From Actinomadura cremea (GTDB lineage: Bacteria > Actinomycetota > Actinomycetes > Streptosporangiales > Streptosporangiaceae): DNA of 64,000 nucleotides. This document shows, in pieces, positions 62,110-64,000 of the stretch. A model generated the notes under the pieces. It was not told the origin of the DNA. It searched no databases and saw nothing but the letters and a program-made list of their open reading frames with translations. The position numbers and the translations under genes were made by a program. The DNA is taken from NCBI RefSeq assembly GCF_014648495.1, contig NZ_BMRF01000001.1:186001-250000 (forward strand). Direction: 5' to 3'. Within the stretch, counting starts at the first letter, position 1, and each line of letters begins with the position of its first letter.

Positions 62110-62472
62110 TCAGGGGGTGACGAGGCCGCCGAGGGCCGCCCGGAACCACCCGCGGCGCAGGCGGGCGGGACGGCGGCGTTCGTGCGGCCGGCGCTCCGGC
62201 GGGGCGGGCCCGGCGGCCACCGGGGGCGGCGCGGCGGGGTGGACGCGCGGGGGCCTCGGCGCGGGCGCGGGACTCGCCCGCCGCACGCCGAGTTCGTCCA
62301 GGCTGCGGGCCAGTTCGGCGGGCGTGGCGGCCTCGATCAGGCGGTGGCGGCCCGCGCGGTCGCGCGCGAGCGCCCACCAGTTCCCGGTGTACCGGCCGAG
62401 CCACGCGGTCGTGCCCGGGTACCGGCGCGCCACCTCGGCCGCGATGCGGTCGGGGGTCCAGGGCGCGGTCAT
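62110..62472 (-). CDS. Hypothetical protein
   Basis: The 120-residue protein starts at ATG 62472, overlapping the upstream stop by four bases. The first 65 residues are ordered and rich in aromatic residues (EVARRYPGTTAWLGRYTGNW, WALARDRAGRHRLIEA). The rest is a Pro/Arg-rich tail. Similar small genes often accompany XRE/TPR regulators in actinomycetes. Function unknown. Confidence 0.65.
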   Translation of the reverse strand: MTAPWTPDRIAAEVARRYPGTTAWLGRYTGNWWALARDRAGRHRLIEAATPAELARSLDELGVRRASPAPAPRPPRVHPAAPPPVAAGPAPPERRPHERRRPARLRRGWFRAALGGLVTP

Positions 62473-62774
62473 CGGGTCGGCTCCTCGTCGCGCTCGGCCA
62501 CATACCCGAGGACGAACACGGTCGCGTCCACGACGCGGTCGGCCTCGGCGATCGGCTCGTTCCACGACGTCCAGAACCAGAGCCGTCCGCCGTCGTCCCG
62601 GCGGGGGCGGCACGTGATCAGGTCGGACGGGACGGACGCGTCGTCGCAGCAACCGGACGCGTTCGGGTTCGCGACGCGCAGCCCGCGCGCCGTCAGCTCG
62701 ACTTCCAGCCGCCGGGCGCCCAAATGCGCCCCAAGCGCTGCGAGCGGGTCATGAGGGATCGTACGATTCACCAC
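62469..62774 (-). CDS. Hypothetical protein divergent from the XRE regulator
   Basis: I choose GTG 62774 (101 residues), with GAGG about eight bases upstream. Features are an N-terminal helix (PHDPLAALGAHLGARRLEVE), a Cys pair (ASGCCDDAS) and an aromatic beta region (RLWFWTSWNEPI) ending in an acidic tail. No family is recognised. It is translationally coupled to the next small gene and faces the XRE regulator across a perfect inverted repeat. Confidence 0.65.
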   Translation of the reverse strand: MVNRTIPHDPLAALGAHLGARRLEVELTARGLRVANPNASGCCDDASVPSDLITCRPRRDDGGRLWFWTSWNEPIAEADRVVDATVFVLGYVAERDEEPTR

Positions 62775-62886
62775 GGGTCGGACCTCGTTTCCGGCCAAGG
62801 CCCCGGGCTCCTGGTGTGACGGCACCAGCCGGGGCCGCTTTCGTTTTCACTGCCATGAAAATGCGCATCCGGTTACCGTGGAAGGC

Positions 62887-62940
62887 GTTGCCTGTTGCCC
62901 GTCGATGCAGGCAACAGGCAACACCCAACATCGGTAGATA
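62887..62940. promoter_or_regulatory. XRE operator and leaderless promoter
   Basis: GTTGCCTGTTGCC (62887-62899) and GGCAACAGGCAAC (62910-62922) are perfect 13-bp inverted arms with a 10-bp spacer; each arm is itself a doubled GTTGCC. A TAGATA -10 element (62935-62940) ends 9 bp before the XRE start, so that gene is probably read from a leaderless transcript. Confidence 0.65.
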
Positions 62941-62949
62941 GGGCCGGTT

Positions 62950-64000
62950 ATGACGGAATTCAGCAATAAGATGCGGGTCCTCATGATCGAGCGCAGTGTG
63001 TCGTTGCGCGGGCTCGCCGCCACCGTCCATTTCGACGCGGGCTACCTGTCGAAGATCCGTAGTGGATCCCGGACTCCGTCGGCCGGACTCGTCCGGAGAA
63101 TCGACGAGGCCCTTGAGGCGGACGGGGAACTCGTCGCCCTCGCGCGGACGACACAGGGGAGCGCCGATCGGCCGAGTACCGTGGTGCGGGCGAGGTCACA
63201 ACCCGGCGTCCCGAATGAGGAGGACGACGACATGGAGCGACGTCGACTTCTGCAGGCCCTGGCCGCCCTCGGCGTCCTCTCCGCCCCGGCGCTGGAAGCC
63301 CTCCAGCACATCCACGGCGGCGTCGACCGGGCGCTGGGACGGGGCGAGGACGGCCATCTCGACGACTGGGAGGAAACGGTCGCCGAGTACGGCTACAGCT
63401 ACATTCTGCTTCCCCCGCAGCAACTATTGCGTGACCTGGCGGTCGATCTAGTGGCGGTCCAGCAGATCACCGCACGGCGCGGCGACGACCGGTTGTTCGA
63501 CTCCTGGTGCCGGGTGACGAGTGGCCTTTCCCTGCTCATGGCAAAAACGCTGTGCAACATGGGTGAGCCTCGCGTGGCACGGCAGTGGTGGGTCACGGCG
63601 CAACACGCGGCGGACATCTCCGGTGACACCGCCCTCAGCCTTTGGGTCGGCCAGGAACGACTCGTTCATGGCCTTTATGAAGATCGTCCCGTCGCGATGC
63701 TGCTACGCAAGGCGGACGAAGCGGTCGAACGCTCTTCCGCTACTCCCTGCCGTGGTCTGGCGGGGATGCGCGCGACCCGCGCACAATTGCTCGCACTGGA
63801 GGGCCGCGCGGCAGAGGCGGCGGCGGATCTGCGGGCCTGCGAGGAGATTTCCTCGAGATTGCCGACGTCGGACGTGCGTTCGGTCCACGGGTGGGCCGAA
63901 GACCGGGTGCATTACACCGCCGCGTGGGTCCACGCGTACAGCGGCGACGTCGAGCACCTCGACAGATCGGTCGCCGACGCTGTGGCGATCCTGCCCGCCG
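62950..64000 (+). CDS. XRE-family regulator with TPR-like domain (3' partial)
   Basis: The frame is open from ATG 62950 to the window end (350 residues seen). Residues 1-60 form an XRE helix-turn-helix (MRVLMIERSVSLRGLAATVH, FDAGYLSKIRSGSRTPS). After a short linker, RRRLLQALAALGVLSAPAL resembles the hydrophobic segment common in this group, followed by helical TPR-like repeats (ARQWWVTAQHAADISGDTAL, GMRATRAQLLALEGRAAEAA). GC content is slightly lower than the neighbours in places. These regulators are numerous in actinomycetes, their ligands unknown. Confidence 0.85.
   Translation, partial: MTEFSNKMRVLMIERSVSLRGLAATVHFDAGYLSKIRSGSRTPSAGLVRRIDEALEADGELVALARTTQGSADRPSTVVRARSQPGVPNEEDDDMERRRLLQALAALGVLSAPALEALQHIHGGVDRALGRGEDGHLDDWEETVAEYGYSYILLPPQQLLRDLAVDLVAVQQITARRGDDRLFDSWCRVTSGLSLLMAKTLCNMGEPRVARQWWVTAQHAADISGDTALSLWVGQERLVHGLYEDRPVAMLLRKADEAVERSSATPCRGLAGMRATRAQLLALEGRAAEAAADLRACEEISSRLPTSDVRSVHGWAEDRVHYTAAWVHAYSGDVEHLDRSVADAVAILPA

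Overview
The window looks like chromosome of a high-GC (about 72%) actinomycete. Mycothiol-dependent and F420-dependent enzyme families, an mce lipid-import operon, secreted I36-domain proteins, a c-di-AMP riboswitch and many GTG/TTG or leaderless starts all point that way. The protein set resembles Thermomonosporaceae (Actinomadura-like), but that placement is an inference, not a marker-gene result. No rRNA, tRNA, CRISPR array, intact insertion sequence or phage module was seen.

Layout. 0-7 kb: two tandem secreted I36-domain cell-wall enzymes (the first cut by the window edge), a membrane XRE/NBR1-Ig regulator, a PucR regulator next to the wreck of an FAD oxidoreductase, a GreA-like factor, and a TetR/hydrolase operon with a double operator. 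7-13 kb: secreted esterase, c-di-AMP riboswitch with a CHAP wall amidase, FeS-type photolyase, and a chimeric gene graveyard. 13-21 kb: ABC exporter divergent from a DesKR-type two-component system, a kinase/Hsp70 mosaic pseudogene, and a second two-component system with a short coupled leader ORF. 21-25 kb: small-molecule enzymes (methyltransferase, mycothiol-dependent isomerase-like protein, F420 oxidoreductase, DHFR-like reductase) and a frameshifted gene. 25-34 kb: a five-gene nickel-type ABC importer operon with a Nur-like box, divergent from a cobalamin-riboswitch btuFCD operon. 34-44 kb: MarR/cupin/DHFR-like, a phosphodiesterase, katG with furA and a second Fur paralogue, TetR/SDR, an alanine symporter and a secreted protein behind a KstR-like box. 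44-54.5 kb: a PfpI-family gene with a heavily structured leader, then a nine-gene mce operon on the minus strand (two YrbE, six Mce, one Mce-associated protein), almost every junction overlapping by 1-4 bases. 54.5-64 kb: a large LuxR regulator with a hydrolase, a DrrAB-type exporter with a DUF4097 protein divergent from a MarR-like regulator, and an XRE/TPR regulator (cut by the window end) divergent from two small genes.

The signals most worth following are regulatory. (1) Four copies of a 19-bp dyad, TATTGGCG-N3-CGCCAATA, flank the mce operon and the PfpI gene 10 kb apart. (2) The cobalamin riboswitch is followed by a hairpin that masks the ribosome site of a 36-codon leader ORF, which is stop-start coupled to btuF. 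(3) The PfpI gene has a leader with three strong hairpins, including a perfect 32-bp palindrome. (4) A Nur-like box lies between the nickel-type and B12 importers. (5) A KstR-like box sits on the start point of a good promoter. Several decayed genes (about 5.0, 7.4, 12.7, 17.7-18.7, 24.4 and 61.9 kb) mark sites of past deletion or rearrangement.
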